Made by a program: the position numbers and the translations under genes
The notes under the pieces: model-generated
What the model saw: the letters and a program-made list of their open reading frames with translations, nothing else
What the model was told of the DNA's origin: nothing
Database searches by the model: none
From: CAIUGU01 sp965279735
GTDB lineage: Bacteria; Pseudomonadota; Gammaproteobacteria; Steroidobacterales; Steroidobacteraceae
DNA: 64,000 bases
NCBI GenBank assembly: GCA_965279735.1
Contig: OZ257260.1
Span: 1,612,001-1,676,000 of the forward strand
Reading direction: 5' to 3'
Shown: positions 1 to 9,367 of the stretch, piece by piece
How positions within the stretch are numbered: position 1 is the first letter of the stretch
Layout of the letters: every line of letters starts with the position of its first letter

Positions 1-1448
1 TTGGCGGCAGCCATCAGCACGGGATCGAAGCCGAGCGAAGTCGCGGTCACGACCTGCAGGTTACCGAACAGGGCGTTGGCCGAAGTGTCGCTGCCCGTGA
101 GGAAGACGGCGAGCCAGCCCAACATGGCGCTGAAGAACGGAAAGAGCGCGCCGGTCGCCGCGAATGCGAGACCCAGCGTGACAGTCGCACCGCTGTAGTT
201 CATCACGAAAGCGAGACCGAGGACGGCCGCGATGGTCAACATCGAGAACGCGAGCTGCTTTGCGACCTTCCATAGCAGACGGAAGTAGTCGCCAATCGAC
301 ACGCGCAGCAGGATGGCCGCCGCGATCGTGGCCAAGGCACAGGCCGATCCGCTCGCAGAAACCCAGTTCAAGGTGAACAACGCTGCATAGGGAGCGGAAT
401 TCGCGACGACCGGCGGCGCGCGCTGCACGATGTTGTGCAAACCGGGCCATTCAATCACGAGCGTCACGCTGTTCAGGACGCTGCCGATGATCCCGCTGCC
501 CCAGATCAGGACGAACACCACGAGAAACAGGTACGGTGACCACGCCCGCGCAGTCAGCTTGAAGCCGTGCGACTTGATCCCGGTCGAGTAGTTGCCTTCC
601 GCGAGCACGAGTTCGCTGGCCACGACAAAATTGTCCGCGGGCTTCCAGACCTTGAACAACAGGATCAATCCCAGGATCGCAGCCAGTCCTGCAACGATAT
701 CGACCAGCTCGGGACCCACGAGATTCGACATCAGGAATTGAATGCCCGCGAAAGTCACGCCGCAGACCGCAGCGGCAGGCAGCACACCCTTCAGGCCGCG
801 CCAGCCGCTCATGACCATCACCAGATACGCTGGAATGAACACTGACACGGGAGCGCAGAGCCGGCCTACCCACGCACTCAGGTCATCTACCGGCAAGCCC
901 GTGATGCCGGCCAGCGTGACGACGGGAATACCGATCGAACCAAAGGCCACCGGCGCCGTATTCGCGAGCAGGCAGATGGCCGCGGCAAAAAAGGGTGAGA
1001 AGCCAAGACCAACGAGCATGGCCGATGCCACGGCTACAGGCGTCGAGAATCCGGCTGCGCCTTCGATGAATGCACCCAGCGCGAAGGCAATCAGCATGGC
1101 CTGCAGTCGACGGTCTGTTGTCAGTCCACCAATCGAGTCCTTGATGATCTCGAAGTTGCCGGTCTCGACCGTGAGGCGGTAGAGCACGACGGCCCAGAAC
1201 ACGATCCAGCCGATGGGAAACATGCCGAACGCCGCGCCCATCGCCGTCGAACTCGCGACCTGAGCCACCGGCATTCCGTATACCGCGAGTGCAACGACAA
1301 TGGCGGTTGCGAGTCCCGCCAACGCAGCCACCCACGACGGCTTGCGCAGGACACCGATGAGCAGCAGCAGTACGAGCAAGGGTGCCGACGCAGCCAGCGT
1401 CGACCAGGGGAGGCTGCCCGCTATGGGGAGGTAATGCTGCTGCCACAT
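1..1448 (-). CDS. lctP: L-lactate permease (LctP family), 3' end outside window
   Basis: An open frame runs on the minus strand from the ATG at 1448 off the left edge, about 482 codons of a family that is usually near 550. It reads as a polytopic membrane protein (MWQQHYLP start, many hydrophobic segments). Near the left edge it carries the family block LTGSDTSANALFGNLQ, typical of LctP/LldP permeases that import L-lactate, D-lactate or glycolate with protons. A GGAG sequence sits about nine bases upstream of the ATG. The FMN-dependent lactate dehydrogenase-like gene at 40.3 kb is not linked. Substrate is inferred from family only. Confidence 0.88.
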   Translation of the reverse strand, partial: MWQQHYLPIAGSLPWSTLAASAPLLVLLLLIGVLRKPSWVAALAGLATAIVVALAVYGMPVAQVASSTAMGAAFGMFPIGWIVFWAVVLYRLTVETGNFEIIKDSIGGLTTDRRLQAMLIAFALGAFIEGAAGFSTPVAVASAMLVGLGFSPFFAAAICLLANTAPVAFGSIGIPVVTLAGITGLPVDDLSAWVGRLCAPVSVFIPAYLVMVMSGWRGLKGVLPAAAVCGVTFAGIQFLMSNLVGPELVDIVAGLAAILGLILLFKVWKPADNFVVASELVLAEGNYSTGIKSHGFKLTARAWSPYLFLVVFVLIWGSGIIGSVLNSVTLVIEWPGLHNIVQRAPPVVANSAPYAALFTLNWVSASGSACALATIAAAILLRVSIGDYFRLLWKVAKQLAFSMLTIAAVLGLAFVMNYSGATVTLGLAFAATGALFPFFSAMLGWLAVFLTGSDTSANALFGNLQVVTATSLGFDPVLMAAA

Positions 1449-1540
1449 GAAGCGGATCTCCGTCTGTTGTCGTTGGTATTAACGGTCGAGATACACATAG
1501 CGCCGCGCGTTCCCCTGCGCAGCAGAATCGATTCGAAGGC

Positions 1541-3085
1541 TTACTTGGCGCCGCCCGGCGTCCCCTTGTTCCCTACATTGAACGTGCCGGCGAATTCCCG
1601 TGGTTCACGGCCGGTCGCAGCGACGATGTGGCCTCTCAAGCGCGCCATCGTGTCTTCGCGTCGTGGATGCTCCGGCTCCAGGAATTCGCGTTCGTACTTG
1701 CCCGCCGCATAATCGATGGGTGCGAGACCCTTTTCGTCAAAGACTTCTAGTTGCGCACCTTCCGTAACCAGGTACTCCAGCGTTTCGTTCCAGCCATGAG
1801 AGGCCGCTGCGTGCAATGCCGTCGTACCATTCGCACTCTGTTTGTTGATTTCACCACCCGCCGCCTTCAGCAGCCGCACGGCTTCGAGCGCCTGCGCATC
1901 CGTCTTGAAGCGGCCCCGCGTCGGATTGAAGCTGTGCCCCATGCCTGCAGCGGCCATCAACGGTGTTACGCCGGTGGCAGTCGGCAGCTCCACGAGCGCC
2001 TTGTACCGGACCAACAGATTGATCGCGTCGATATCAGCAACTTTCGCAGCCAGCAACAGAGGTGTCGCACCGGTCGCCAGCAGGTTGTCTCCACCCCGAT
2101 CATTGACGACATTCCGGTAAGGCGGGCGAAGCTTTAGCTGCGCGTTGGGGTTGGCGCCGGCCTTGAGCAGCATTTCGCCGACTTCCAGCGCCCTCGTGGC
2201 ATCCATCGACGGCAAGTCCGCACGACCACCCTTTGGCACGTTGTTCATGTCGATCGCGACGTACAGCGGTGCACGGCCCCACAAATCCCAGCGATTCACT
2301 TCAGCACCCGACTCGATGAGGTATTTCGCAACGTCGAAATGCAGGTTCAACAGCGCGAGGGTCAATGGGGAAATGTTGTCGGGATCCGCCATGTCCAGAT
2401 TCGCACCGCCCTCACGCAGATGCTTCACGCAATCGAGACAGCCCTCGCGCGCCGCATAGAGCAGCGGCGTGAGTCCGGCATGATTGAAATCCTTCGGCCG
2501 GCCTTCGGCGGTGATGCGCCTTGGCCAGTCGCGAACGATGGCCCGGGCATTCACGTCGGCGCCCTGCTTGACGAGGAACTGCACCATCGCTGGTTGCTTC
2601 TTCGCCGCAGCCCACATCAAGGCGCTCTGCCCGCCCCACTGTTCCACTGCGTTGATCTTCGCCCGGTGCTTCAGCAGGAGTTTTGCGGCCTCGACATTCC
2701 CGGAGCGCGCGACGATCATCAGCGCCGTCTCTCCTTCCGCATTCTTCGACTCGACGTCCGCGCCTGCTTTCAGCAGCACCTCGAGAATCGCGGGATTGGC
2801 CTCGATCGCCGCCTCGGACATCGGCGTCGCACCGTAGTCGTTGGCGACTGCCACGTCAGCGCCGGCAATGACGAGTTTTTTCACCAGCTCCGTGTCACCG
2901 AAATGGACGGCCCAGTGCAGCGCGGTCGTTCCATCCACTTCGCGGGCACGGACATCCGCGCCCTGCCCGATCAATGCAAGCGCAGCCTCGTGGTTCTGTA
3001 CTTTGACAGCGTCGAGCAACGGTGCATCGGCCGCATTGGCAGAGGCAGCCAGGCACAGCAGCGCGGTGGCAGCGAACGCCCTCAT
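1541..3085 (-). CDS. Secreted ankyrin-repeat protein
   Basis: 514 residues. A Sec signal peptide (MRAFAATALLCLAASANA) is followed by about ten ankyrin repeats covering almost the whole chain, with typical phrases such as GTTALHWAV, GETALMIVA, GQSALMWAA, GLTPLLYAA and GTTALHAAA. Ankyrin arrays bind proteins; no enzymatic domain is visible. The ATG directly abuts the stop codon of the DUF1552 gene, so it is the last gene of a three-gene minus-strand run with the DUF1592 and DUF1552 genes. A periplasmic scaffold or partner for those two proteins is plausible but is only inference. Confidence 0.85.
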   Translation of the reverse strand: MRAFAATALLCLAASANAADAPLLDAVKVQNHEAALALIGQGADVRAREVDGTTALHWAVHFGDTELVKKLVIAGADVAVANDYGATPMSEAAIEANPAILEVLLKAGADVESKNAEGETALMIVARSGNVEAAKLLLKHRAKINAVEQWGGQSALMWAAAKKQPAMVQFLVKQGADVNARAIVRDWPRRITAEGRPKDFNHAGLTPLLYAAREGCLDCVKHLREGGANLDMADPDNISPLTLALLNLHFDVAKYLIESGAEVNRWDLWGRAPLYVAIDMNNVPKGGRADLPSMDATRALEVGEMLLKAGANPNAQLKLRPPYRNVVNDRGGDNLLATGATPLLLAAKVADIDAINLLVRYKALVELPTATGVTPLMAAAGMGHSFNPTRGRFKTDAQALEAVRLLKAAGGEINKQSANGTTALHAAASHGWNETLEYLVTEGAQLEVFDEKGLAPIDYAAGKYEREFLEPEHPRREDTMARLRGHIVAATGREPREFAGTFNVGNKGTPGGAK

Positions 3086-4399
3086 TCAGACCTCTGCGAA
3101 CTGTCCCGTGCTGTTGCCCAGCTTTTCCACCGGCACGCCGGCCCTGTCGAGCATCGTGACCAGCAGGTTCGCGAGCGGGGTGTCCTGCGGATAGCGGAGA
3201 TGCTGCCCGCCTTTCACGCGACCGTAGCCCCGGCCGAGCAATGCGATCGGCAGCGGATCGTTGTTGTGCAGGTCGCTGTTGCTCATGTTGCTGCCGAACA
3301 GGATCAGGGAATGGTCGAGCATCGTGCCGTCGCCATCGGGCATCGTGGACAGCTTCTTGACGAACTTCGCGAACGCAGCGGTGTGATACGTCTGGATTTT
3401 CGCGAGCCGATCCATCTTCGATGCATCGTTCTGGTGGTGCGACAACGGATGGAACGCGTCGGCCACACCGATCTGGTTGTACGTCCGCATGCTGACTTCC
3501 TTTGCGATCATGAAGGACACGACCCGCGTCAGGTTCGCCTGGTAACTGAGCGCCATCATGTCGAACATGACATCGAGCTGCTTGCCGAAGTCTTCCTGCA
3601 CGCCTGTTGGCGCACTCGGCAGATCGAGATTCGAGGACGCCTGGCCTTCCATCTTCTGCAACCTTCGCTCGACTTCGCGAACCGAGTCGAGGTAATCGTT
3701 GACCATCGCGCGATCCTGGTTGCCGAGCTGGCGCTGCAGGCTGGCTGCGCTGTCCTTGACGAGATCGAGGATGCTGCCCGTTTCTTCCAGGATTGCCTGG
3801 CGCTCTGCCGCGTTGTCCCCTTCACCGAACAGCCGGTAGAACACCTTGCGGGGATTGCTTTCCATCGGCAGCGGCTGAGTAGCAGTGCGGAACGAAATCG
3901 TATTGCCATAGCTGCAGCCATAGCCCGGATCGCAGGGACCCGCGCCCGGCTCACCCGACAGTTCAAGCGACGGCAATGGCGAATCCTGGCCGATATGCTG
4001 GGCAGCGATCTGGTCGGCGCTCACACCGCCCTTCGGCGCATGACTCACTTCAGGCGCGACACAGCCCAGCCAGGTGCCGGCCATGATCGCGTGCGGCGCC
4101 GAACTCTCGCCCGCCTTGTTGCGCAGCCCGCTGACCACTGTGAGGTGACTTCGATAGTCCGCAAGTGGCTGCAGGATCTGCGGGAGTTCGAATTCGCGGC
4201 CCGTCGCGGTGGGCGACCAGCGGTCGATGATGGCGCCGTGCGGGAAGTAGATGAAACCAACGCGAGGTAGCGGTTTGGCTGCCGTGTTGGCCAATGCGGT
4301 GTGCGCAGGAATCATTGCGTCGAGCAGAGGCAATGCAATCGTTGCGCCCAGCCCGCGCAGGACGGTACGTCTTGATAGATGTTTCTTGCTGATGAACAT
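3086..4399 (-). CDS. DUF1552 family protein with Tat-type signal
   Basis: 437 residues from the ATG at 4399. The frame stays open further upstream, but that stretch only antisense-shadows the preceding gene; a GAGGT sequence just before 4399 fits this start. The N-terminus has a twin-arginine pattern (SRRTVLRGLG) and a hydrophobic stretch, then FIYFPHGA, DHSLILFGSNMS and similar blocks characteristic of DUF1552. This family is usually paired with DUF1592-type cytochrome proteins, first noted in Planctomycetes. It starts 2 nt after the DUF1592 gene, so the two are very likely translationally coupled. The biochemical function of the family is not known to me. Confidence 0.85.
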   Translation of the reverse strand: MFISKKHLSRRTVLRGLGATIALPLLDAMIPAHTALANTAAKPLPRVGFIYFPHGAIIDRWSPTATGREFELPQILQPLADYRSHLTVVSGLRNKAGESSAPHAIMAGTWLGCVAPEVSHAPKGGVSADQIAAQHIGQDSPLPSLELSGEPGAGPCDPGYGCSYGNTISFRTATQPLPMESNPRKVFYRLFGEGDNAAERQAILEETGSILDLVKDSAASLQRQLGNQDRAMVNDYLDSVREVERRLQKMEGQASSNLDLPSAPTGVQEDFGKQLDVMFDMMALSYQANLTRVVSFMIAKEVSMRTYNQIGVADAFHPLSHHQNDASKMDRLAKIQTYHTAAFAKFVKKLSTMPDGDGTMLDHSLILFGSNMSNSDLHNNDPLPIALLGRGYGRVKGGQHLRYPQDTPLANLLVTMLDRAGVPVEKLGNSTGQFAEV

Positions 4400-4401
4400 G
4401 T

Positions 4402-6870
4402 TTACCTCGCGTCCTGGCTCTGCGTGAGCTGCACGCCCGGCGCATGCGGATCCGGCTGGACCTTCCGCTTCTGGAAGGCCTCGCTGTTGACGATATTCAG
4501 TACCAGCGACGAGAAACGATAGTTGTCCTTCGCGGTGGCATGAACGATGGCTCGTACCGTCGGCATGTCGTAGTACTCGACCGAGCGGCCGAGCGCATAG
4601 GTCATGAGATTCTGGGTGACGGTCTGCACGAACTGATCCGGGTTGCCGGCGAGTGCATTCCGCAGATCGTCCGGGCTGTTGATGTTCGTGCCGTCGGGCA
4701 GTACACCCGAGGAGTCGATGGGTGTACCGGCAAAGCGGTCGATGCTCCGCCACTTGCCCACGCCATCGAAGTTCTCGAGAGCGAACCCGAGCGGATCCAT
4801 GATGCCGTGGCAGGAAAAGCACGTGGCATTGCTTCGATGCTGCGCCATGAGTTCACGCACCGTGAGCGCCTTCTTGCCCGCCTGATTTTCCCTGAGCGCT
4901 TCCACATTCGGCGGGGGAGGCGCTGGCGGAGTACCCATGATGCGCTCGAGTATCCACGCCCCACGCAACACCGGAGCGGTGCGGTTCGGATACGAGCTCA
5001 CCATCAGCACCGCGCCCTTGCCAAGCAGTCCCCAGCGGGCAGAGTTGTCGAGCGTCACGCGCCGGAAGCGGTCGCCCTTGATGGTGTTGATATCGTAGTG
5101 CAGAGCCAGCCGTTCATTCAGGTAGGTGTGATCGGCGGTGAGCAGATCCACCACGCTGCGGTCTTCCCGGAAAATGCTGTCCACGAACAGCCGCAGTTCC
5201 GTGCGGAAGTCGTCGCGGGGATCACCCGCATACGGAAACACATTCGGATCCGGCTCGATCTCGGCGAGCTTCGCCATGTTCAGCCACTGGAACGCGAAGT
5301 TGCTGGCCAGCGTTTCCGAGCGGCGATCGGCGAGCATTCTGCGAACCTGCGCTTCCAGCACTGCGGGCTCACTTAGCCGCTTCTGGTTGGCAAGCTGCAG
5401 CAGCTCGGTGTCGGGCAGGCTGCTCCACAGGAAAAACGCGAGCTTGGTGGCGAGCTCCAGGTCATTGATGCGGTAGATGCCGTCCGAGGCCAGCGAGGCA
5501 GGTGCGATCTCGGCGCGATACAGGAAGTACGGGCTCGCGAGAATGGCCGTCAGCGACCGGCGAACGCCGTTTTCAAAATCGCCGCTCTGGCGCCCCGCCG
5601 TGTAGAAATTGCGTAAAGGCTGCAGTTCCGCTTCGGTCACCGGTCGTCGAAACGCCCGCGTCGCGAGTGACTCGATGATGCGGTCGGCGCAGGGCTGCTC
5701 CTCGGCTGCAGTGGCCGGATAGCAGGTGAAGATCGTCTTGCGGCTTTCGGTTTCGCTCAGGCCCACCGGATTGAAGGGGCCGCGGATATCGAAGGAAGAC
5801 AGCCCGAGTACGCGATCCTGGCCAATGCCTGGCATCAGCGCGTGGAGCCGGTCTTCAGACTCGGCATAGGTTCGATGCAGGAAAGTGACGGCGAGCTTGT
5901 GGGCTCCGGCGGTGGTGGAAAAGCGGATCTTCTTGAGCCGCGCATTGATGGCATCGACCGCCACGTCCTGCTGCTGGTCGATGGACTTCATGTCCTCCTC
6001 GCCCCCGATCTTCGTCTCGAAGATGCGCTTGCCATCGAGTGTGGCGACCACCGTGTTCTCGAACTCCATGTTGTAGACCCACAGCGCCCGCGCCATGTTG
6101 CCGATGTTGAGTTCGTATTCGCCATCCACCGGAAATTCATGTTCGACGACAAGGCCGCCGCGGGTACCGAGGGGCAGTCCATCCACGTGCGCGTATTGGG
6201 AACTTCTGTCCTTGACGGAATAGGACACGGCCGAGAGCTTGGCGCCACGATCGCCCACGGCCTGGATGGCTACTGACCGTGCGGCAGAGACGTACTGCTC
6301 CAGGAATGACGGCGACACCTGCAGAACATTTGCGACATTATCGAACCCGTCGGCCGCATCGTCCTGCGGCAGGATCGCAGTGACATCGATTTTCGCGCCC
6401 AGCAGATCGCGGACCGCGTTGCCGTATTCCTTGCGATTGAGTCTTTGCAGCGCGACGCGCCCCGGATTCGGCTGTGCCTGAGCCGCCGCATCGAGGTTGT
6501 GCTCCATCCACGAGACGAAGGACTTGATGTCAGTGGCTTCGGGCTGTGGCTTGCCGGCCGGCGGCATCAGGCGACCGCGCAATTTCCTGACAGCGGCTTC
6601 CCAGGTTTTCGCATCCGATGGAATGCTTTCCGGCGCCATCGTTTCGAACGAGACGCCACCGGTCCAGTACGTGGAGTTGTGGCAGTCGCCGCAGTACTTG
6701 TCGAGAAAGGCGAACTGCGTATCGGCTCCCTGCCCGACCGCGAAAGCATGGGCAGCTTCCGATGCTTTGGCCTGCGCTGGAGACGGTGTTGCCGGGGCGT
6801 CTGCGCTCCATGCACGGGGCGTCATCGCCACGAGGCAGATGAGGCTGGCATTCAGCAGACCCTTGCGCAT
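4402..6870 (-). CDS. DUF1592-type multidomain cytochrome-like protein
   Basis: 822 residues from the ATG at 6870. A nine-codon upstream ATG exists, but 6870 gives a clean signal peptide (MRKGLLNASLICLVAMTPRAWSA). A c-type haem motif CGDCH lies at residues 60-64, and a second CxxCH (CFSCH) is inside the DUF1588-like segment near the C-terminus. The order (cytochrome-like, DUF1587, DUF1595, DUF1592, DUF1588, DUF1585) is the planctomycete-type layout, with the recognisable phrase GAWILERIMGTPPAPPPPNV. Export and two haems suggest a periplasmic redox protein. It leads the operon DUF1592-DUF1552-ankyrin. Substrate unknown. Confidence 0.86.
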   Translation of the reverse strand: MRKGLLNASLICLVAMTPRAWSADAPATPSPAQAKASEAAHAFAVGQGADTQFAFLDKYCGDCHNSTYWTGGVSFETMAPESIPSDAKTWEAAVRKLRGRLMPPAGKPQPEATDIKSFVSWMEHNLDAAAQAQPNPGRVALQRLNRKEYGNAVRDLLGAKIDVTAILPQDDAADGFDNVANVLQVSPSFLEQYVSAARSVAIQAVGDRGAKLSAVSYSVKDRSSQYAHVDGLPLGTRGGLVVEHEFPVDGEYELNIGNMARALWVYNMEFENTVVATLDGKRIFETKIGGEEDMKSIDQQQDVAVDAINARLKKIRFSTTAGAHKLAVTFLHRTYAESEDRLHALMPGIGQDRVLGLSSFDIRGPFNPVGLSETESRKTIFTCYPATAAEEQPCADRIIESLATRAFRRPVTEAELQPLRNFYTAGRQSGDFENGVRRSLTAILASPYFLYRAEIAPASLASDGIYRINDLELATKLAFFLWSSLPDTELLQLANQKRLSEPAVLEAQVRRMLADRRSETLASNFAFQWLNMAKLAEIEPDPNVFPYAGDPRDDFRTELRLFVDSIFREDRSVVDLLTADHTYLNERLALHYDINTIKGDRFRRVTLDNSARWGLLGKGAVLMVSSYPNRTAPVLRGAWILERIMGTPPAPPPPNVEALRENQAGKKALTVRELMAQHRSNATCFSCHGIMDPLGFALENFDGVGKWRSIDRFAGTPIDSSGVLPDGTNINSPDDLRNALAGNPDQFVQTVTQNLMTYALGRSVEYYDMPTVRAIVHATAKDNYRFSSLVLNIVNSEAFQKRKVQPDPHAPGVQLTQSQDAR

Positions 6871-7115
6871 TCTTTGCCCTACCCCCCGGTTGAACATGCT
6901 GACTATAGATAATGCCCCAACGCCCCGAATCGATATTTACTAGGTGTCAGGATGACAGCAGGTCATGCCGCTCATGAGAGAACTTGTCCTTCAAGCTACC
7001 GGGCTGGCGTTAGAATCGGCGGGCTTCCGGAATCATCATGTATTCGATAACACACCGGATCAAGCTTCATCCCGAGAATGGCGTCCCTGCGACTGGCATG
7101 TACAAGGCCACCCGA

Positions 7116-8036
7116 ATGAATAACCCCTTCGACAGGCGGGATTTCCTGCTCGCTCTCGCTGGCGCGGGAATCACCTTGAGCGGTACCCCTCTGGGCGCAG
7201 CAACCCGTCCTGCCCCGATTACGTCCACCCGGTTGTCCGAGAACCTTCTCTTTATTACCGGCGCAGGTGGCAATATTGTTGCGGCGCACGATAAAAACAG
7301 CGTGCTGATGGTCGACGGTGGGCTGGCCGCCAATGTCGGTGCAGTCCTGAAACTCGTTGAGAAAGAGACCCGGGTCCGTGGCGTCCAGACGCTCTTCAAT
7401 ACCCACTGGCACCCCGAGCAGACCGGCAGCAACGAGCGGTTGGGAAAGGCCGGCACGAAAATCATCGCCCACGAGAACACGCGACTCTGGCTGGGGTACG
7501 CGAACCCGTTGCCGGACCGCAGTGGCAGCTATGGCCCGCTGCCCGTCACCGCGCGTCCCAACGAGACGATCTACACCACGGGCAAGCTGCAGTTCGGAAA
7601 CGAGGCGATCGAGTACGGCTACCTGCTCCAGGCACATACGGACGGCGACATCTACGTGTTCTTTCCGGAGGCCAATGTTCTGGTTACTGGCGACGTGGCC
7701 TGCAACGACGGTTGGCCGTTGCTAGATTGGCGCTCGGGTGGCTGGATCGGCGGCATGGTGGACGGATTGCAGAAGCTGATCGCGGTCAGCAATGCAGAGA
7801 CGCGCATCGTGCCGGGACGAGGTCCGCTGCTGACACGTGCCGATCTCGAATCGCAGCATGCCATGTACGCAAAACTCTTCGAGCGGCTGGAAGCCCTGAT
7901 GCGTGAAGGCAAGGGACCTGACGAAGCTCTTGCGGCGAAACCTGCTGAAGAGTTTGGCTCCGGTCGTGGCGACCCCACACTGTTCCTCACGCTCGCTTTC
8001 CAGAGCATGTGGGGCCATTTCGCACCCAATGCCTGA
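7116..8036 (+). CDS. Exported MBL-fold protein with degenerate metal site
   Basis: 306 residues from the ATG at 7116, chosen because it puts a Tat-like signal (DRRDFLLALAGAG) at the N-terminus; the frame stays open 26 codons upstream. It has the metallo-beta-lactamase fold order: VDGG, the metal loop NTHWHPEQTG at about residues 95-104, AHTDGD and TGD. The usual HxHxDH loop reads H97-W-H99-P-E101-Q102, and the late PGHG histidine is PGRG, so metal binding is probably altered. The stop overlaps the start of the glycerate kinase gene by 8 nt, pointing to coupled expression. Substrate unknown. Confidence 0.8.
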   Translation: MNNPFDRRDFLLALAGAGITLSGTPLGAATRPAPITSTRLSENLLFITGAGGNIVAAHDKNSVLMVDGGLAANVGAVLKLVEKETRVRGVQTLFNTHWHPEQTGSNERLGKAGTKIIAHENTRLWLGYANPLPDRSGSYGPLPVTARPNETIYTTGKLQFGNEAIEYGYLLQAHTDGDIYVFFPEANVLVTGDVACNDGWPLLDWRSGGWIGGMVDGLQKLIAVSNAETRIVPGRGPLLTRADLESQHAMYAKLFERLEALMREGKGPDEALAAKPAEEFGSGRGDPTLFLTLAFQSMWGHFAPNA

Positions 8037-9333
8037 GCACACGCACATCGCTGCCGGAAATGTTTCGCCGGACCATGAGCCCGCAACCGATCTCCTGTTG
8101 CGCCTTTTTCATTCGGCGGTAGATGCTGTTTCAGCCGCGCAGATTCTTCCGCGCCACTTGCCGCTGGAACCCGCGAAAGGCAGGACGCTGATCCTGGGCG
8201 CTGGTAAAGCCGCAGCAGCGATGGCGGAAGTCGCTGCCCGAATCATTCCTGGCGAACTGTCGGGACTGGTGGTAACGCGCTATGGCCACGGACTGCAGGC
8301 AGGGTCTGCAACCTCCATCGAATGCCTGGAAGCCGGACATCCGGTGCCCGACACAGCTGCGCAGATGGCAGCGGAACGCGTGCTCGATCTCGTGCGCAAA
8401 GCAGGTCCCGATGATCGCATCGTCTTCCTGCTTTCAGGAGGCGCCTCGTCATTGTTACCGTTGCCGGCGCCGGGTCTCTCGCTCGAAGACAAGCGCCACA
8501 TCACCCGCTCTCTTCTCGAGTGCGGAGCGCGCATCGATGAAATCAACTGCGTGCGGCGGCATCTTTCCTCTATCAAAGGCGGACGACTCGCGCGTGCGAC
8601 GAAGGTGCCGATCCTGACGCTCGCGATTTCCGATGTCCCTGGCAACAATCCGATCGACATCGGCTCGGGTCCCACTGTGCCGGATTCCACGACGCTTGCA
8701 GAGGCGCGAGCGGTGCTGGAGCGCTACAGGCTAGATGTCCCCGCTACGGTGCGTCGAGCTCTTTCCAATCCGGCGAACGAAACGCCCAAGCCCGAACCCG
8801 GCGATGCGACGCAACTCAAGACGCGTATTGTTGCCACCTCGCGCGATGCGTTGTCGACAGCAACCGAAGCCGCAGAAGCTGCCGGTTACCAGGTTGTGTT
8901 GCTCGGCGAGAATCTCGAAGGCGAAGCGCAGGGGCTGGGTGCGGCACACGCGGCGATTGCCAAGGAGTACGCGAAGCGCCCCGGTCGATGGCTGCTGCTC
9001 TCGGGGGGCGAGACGACTGTTGAAGTAAAGAACCGGGACGGTCGCGGCGGCCGGAATCTTGAATATCTCGGCGGACTCGCGCTGGCCCTCGATGGCCATC
9101 CCGGCATTCACGCACTGGCGTGCGATACCGATGGCATCGATGGTACGGAGGACAATGCAGGTGCCCTGCTCACTCCAACGACATTGAGTGAAGCCGCAGC
9201 GCTGGGCTTGAATGTCCGCGACTGCCTGGCACGCAATCGCACTTACGATCTGTTCGCCAGCACCGGCTCACTCGTGGTGACTGGTCCGACTCGTACCAAC
9301 GTCAATGATTTTCGCGCAGTGCTGATCGGCTGA
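8029..9333 (+). CDS. Glycerate 2-kinase (GckA/TtuD, MOFRL family)
   Basis: 434 residues from the ATG at 8029, which overlaps the preceding stop codon (ATGCCTGA). Characteristic blocks are ILGAGKAAAAMA near the N-terminus, FLLSGGASSLLPLP, INCVRRHLSSIKGGRLA, SDVPGNNPIDIGSGPT, and the C-terminal MOFRL-type segment LLLSGGETTVEVK and ACDTDGIDGTEDNAGA. Members phosphorylate D-glycerate to 2-phosphoglycerate in glyoxylate, tartrate or serine-cycle catabolism. The length is normal. The frame extends upstream inside the MBL gene, but the family N-terminus and the overlap favour 8029. Why it is coupled to an MBL-fold protein is unclear. Confidence 0.9.
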   Translation: MPEHTHIAAGNVSPDHEPATDLLLRLFHSAVDAVSAAQILPRHLPLEPAKGRTLILGAGKAAAAMAEVAARIIPGELSGLVVTRYGHGLQAGSATSIECLEAGHPVPDTAAQMAAERVLDLVRKAGPDDRIVFLLSGGASSLLPLPAPGLSLEDKRHITRSLLECGARIDEINCVRRHLSSIKGGRLARATKVPILTLAISDVPGNNPIDIGSGPTVPDSTTLAEARAVLERYRLDVPATVRRALSNPANETPKPEPGDATQLKTRIVATSRDALSTATEAAEAAGYQVVLLGENLEGEAQGLGAAHAAIAKEYAKRPGRWLLLSGGETTVEVKNRDGRGGRNLEYLGGLALALDGHPGIHALACDTDGIDGTEDNAGALLTPTTLSEAAALGLNVRDCLARNRTYDLFASTGSLVVTGPTRTNVNDFRAVLIG

Positions 9334-9367
9334 CCTGATCAGGCATGAGCCACAGCATGCCGCGTGC

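Noticed and set aside
883..1446. A 187-codon minus-strand frame beginning just before the lactate permease start
   Set aside because: It is out of frame with the permease, which reads continuously through the region with family motifs.
2339..4270. A 643-codon open frame on the plus strand opposite the ankyrin and DUF1552 genes
   Set aside because: It is antisense to two clear genes, has no family motif, and its Arg/His-rich composition is that of a shadow frame in high-GC DNA.
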